From: Azolla pinnata
Lineage: Eukaryota; Streptophyta; Polypodiopsida; Salviniales; Salviniaceae
Length of the DNA stretch: 61,258 bases
Assembly (NCBI GenBank): GCA_037176905.1
Contig: JBBBWG010032197.1
Coordinates: 1 to 61,258, forward strand
Direction: 5' to 3'
Below the pieces are notes generated by a model. The model saw nothing but the letters and a program-made list of their open reading frames with translations. It ran no database searches and had not been told where the DNA came from. Below are positions 59,383 through 61,258 of the stretch, piece after piece (within the stretch, counting starts at the first letter, position 1; each line of letters starts with the position of its first letter). The translations under genes were made by a program, and so were the position numbers.

Positions 59383-61257
59383 TCACGATTTCAGTTCAAG
59401 ATATTGTAACGCAGTAAAGAGTACTTCCTGGACTGATTGTATCTGAGCTACACTGGAGCGAGCAAGATTTTTAAGCGTTTTAAGTATGCTGTACTCACGA
59501 AAGACATTGTTATCCCCCACATGTATGGCTAGATAAGAGATTAGAATCAGAGCCGGCACTTGGATATCTTTATCATGATCAGAGCTGATGAGTTGCACAA
59601 GTAGTGGAACCGCATTCGCATCCACAATGGCCTTGGAATGCTCCAGATGCAAGAAATTAGAGGAATGTGCAAATTTTCCAAGAGCACGAGCAGCTTCTGC
59701 TGCCACTTCAGGGTCTGTGTTTCGTAACTGATGTACCAGAGGATGAATAACCTTTGATTCCTTGGCTGGAAAAATCCGTGACAGTGATCCAACAGCTCTT
59801 AAACATGGAACTTGCACATCTACTGGCCCAGTTTGTATGAGCCTAAGTAACTGATTTATCACGGCTTGAGAAGACGAAGAATTCTTCTTGAATGCAAACC
59901 GTCGGAACTCCACATCCCTCTCAGCCGCTGCTGTGATCTCCATCACAGTCATCACAGATTTCCTCAAGATCTCGTCACTCTCATTTTCCATCAGCTTCAC
60001 CAAACAAACAAGCGCCTTGGCTTCCACAATCTTCCGGCAATTTTTTACATTGTTCTCTGCAAGCTTCCACAAAGCCAAAGTAACTTGCGCCATGAGATCC
60101 TTCTTCATCTCAGGATCTTCATTCTCCCACCCCTTCTTTTGATGCTCTCGCCTTGATAGCGCATGTATGTCATACGAGTCGCTAAATCCTCGAGAGTGGT
60201 GAGGATGCCGGGTATTCTGATCTTGCATTGACATATTGAAGCTGAGATTCATCGAGAGCCTACCATTTTTCCTATCTATGAAGAAGTCGGATATGGTTGA
60301 TTTAGCGTCCCACTGATCATCGAGCTGCCCATTGTCAGATCCTACACTTGTCGTCATCTTGTTCCATCCAACTTTCTCCTCCACGACCGAGGCGCTTCTC
60401 AGCATCGTGTTGACCTTTGCCGAAGAATACATGGCATTGTCCCCGCTCAGCTTATGTGTCCCCGTATTCATTGCCTCTAAGACCAGAAGGGAGACCAGGG
60501 GCTTGATGATTGTCTCAGTCGAGAATGCAGTGGCATCTGGAGCTCGTGACGCCATCTTCGCAATCGCCCAAGATAGCTTCACTTGCACTCTCATCGGTCC
60601 ATCACGGAGGATCCGGGCGAATATAGGGATTGCTCCATGGTCATGGATTTGTTGCAACGATTCGTTATTGGCTCCTAATGCTGCAAGGGCATCAAGGGCA
60701 GCGAGCCGGCCACCAATCGTGATTCCATGCTTAAGCAGCTTAAGCAATGGCGGGATCCCTCCTTCCTCGATCACAAGAACCCTGTTCCTCTCCTTATCGG
60801 ATGCCATTGAAGCCAGATAGCTTGCACCTTCTTCCTTCTCCGTAGGGCTGCCCATATGAACAAGAGCTATCTGGCACCATACCCATGCGAGCATCGGATC
60901 GGTGCTCGCAATCGGGGGCAGACCTTCTTCCATGCGGCCTTTCCTTCCATCTCGGCCGCTTGCAAACATGCTGAGGAGCCATGACACGTCGCCGACGGCA
61001 TTATCGATCGCACTCTTGACTCTACCCATGTCTGCCGATGCCACGATGTTGACCATCCTCTTGAGCATCTCGGTCTTCTTGCATTTCTTCAGAAAGACGA
61101 GGGCTTTCTCGAGGGTGAGAGACGCTTCTGCAAGGATGCGTTGCGCAGGGCGGACATAGAAGCCGGGGGTTGCCTCCTGCTGGACGAGGTCCGAGAGGCT
61201 CCGCAAGAGCTTCTCGAGGGTCTCGAGCTTCTGGCCGAGCTCGATGCAATCTTGCTT
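59383..61257 (-). CDS. ARMADILLO REPEAT ONLY (ARO)-like protein, 5' end outside window
   Basis: A single open exon on the - strand codes for 624 residues and runs off the window edge. The family is usually about 650-670 residues long, so only some 40 N-terminal residues seem to be missing. An N-terminal helical region is visible (LGQKLETLEKLLRSLSDL, YVRPAQRILAEASLTLEKAL, VGDVSWLLSMFASG), followed by armadillo repeats (VLVIEEGGIPPLLKLLKHG, AALDALAALGANNESLQQI, DHGAIPIFARILRDGPMRVQ, VCLVKLMENESDEI, VPLLVQLISSDHDKDIQVPAL). A Ser/Asn/His-rich loop (about 300-350 of the visible part) separates two armadillo blocks. Characterised ARO proteins act in polarised tip growth and ROP GTPase control; that role is inferred from the family. 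The frame ends at TGA. Confidence 0.9.
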   Translation of the reverse strand, partial: KQDCIELGQKLETLEKLLRSLSDLVQQEATPGFYVRPAQRILAEASLTLEKALVFLKKCKKTEMLKRMVNIVASADMGRVKSAIDNAVGDVSWLLSMFASGRDGRKGRMEEGLPPIASTDPMLAWVWCQIALVHMGSPTEKEEGASYLASMASDKERNRVLVIEEGGIPPLLKLLKHGITIGGRLAALDALAALGANNESLQQIHDHGAIPIFARILRDGPMRVQVKLSWAIAKMASRAPDATAFSTETIIKPLVSLLVLEAMNTGTHKLSGDNAMYSSAKVNTMLRSASVVEEKVGWNKMTTSVGSDNGQLDDQWDAKSTISDFFIDRKNGRLSMNLSFNMSMQDQNTRHPHHSRGFSDSYDIHALSRREHQKKGWENEDPEMKKDLMAQVTLALWKLAENNVKNCRKIVEAKALVCLVKLMENESDEILRKSVMTVMEITAAAERDVEFRRFAFKKNSSSSQAVINQLLRLIQTGPVDVQVPCLRAVGSLSRIFPAKESKVIHPLVHQLRNTDPEVAAEAARALGKFAHSSNFLHLEHSKAIVDANAVPLLVQLISSDHDKDIQVPALILISYLAIHVGDNNVFREYSILKTLKNLARSSVAQIQSVQEVLFTALQYLELKS

Positions 61258-61258
61258 G

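Overview
The window reads as nuclear DNA of a land plant, most likely a flowering plant. It has spliced genes with GT-AG introns, TTTAGGG-type (plant) telomere-like repeats, and several proteins found only in plants. The species cannot be told from the sequence. Coding exons are sparse; about four fifths of the bases are introns, simple-sequence tracts, minisatellites, satellites and copies of one dispersed long-inverted-repeat element. There are two 100-N assembly gaps (15478-15577 and 46159-46258), both inside tandem arrays.

Layout. 1-1215: telomere-like minisatellite, TTTAGGG strand first and then a degenerate CCCTAAA region. 1296-2110: two copies of the dispersed element. 4311-9359 (+): seven-exon nucleotide-sugar transporter of the plant UTR2 type. 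10920-15022 (-): five-exon bHLH transcription factor of the bHLH122/128/130 (FBH) type, with a likely GC-AG first intron and a GAA/TTC minisatellite just upstream. 16028-16118: three small hairpins at exact 29-bp spacing. 17802-19095 (-): protein phosphatase 4 regulatory subunit 2, with a possible 5' exon at 20531-20728. 20780-21720: an ATGC-rich array holding nine CATGCATG sites. 23549-32481 (+) and 34537-40303 (+): two intact tandem copies of dihydroxyacetone kinase, 20 coding exons each. 42030-45625: a satellite of about 187 bp, roughly 19 copies. 45640-47345: a second satellite of about 87 bp that changes to a period of about 110 bp. 47424-47932: a 500-bp CT tract. 48904-55242 (+): a 1705-residue BAH plus TFIIS-N protein of the SUO type. 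59383-61257 (-): the C-terminal 624 residues of an ARMADILLO REPEAT ONLY protein, whose N-terminus lies beyond the window edge.

The genes do not form a pathway. They cover Golgi/ER sugar-nucleotide transport, transcription, phosphatase targeting, C3 sugar phosphorylation, RNA/chromatin-linked regulation and probably polar growth. The main themes are a complete tandem duplication of a kinase gene, a dispersed element with long terminal inverted repeats that sits in introns of two genes, and regulatory-type simple sequence (telo-box, RY, GA/CT) near most gene starts. I found no tRNA, rRNA, CRISPR array or intact transposase, and no clear novel multi-gene system.
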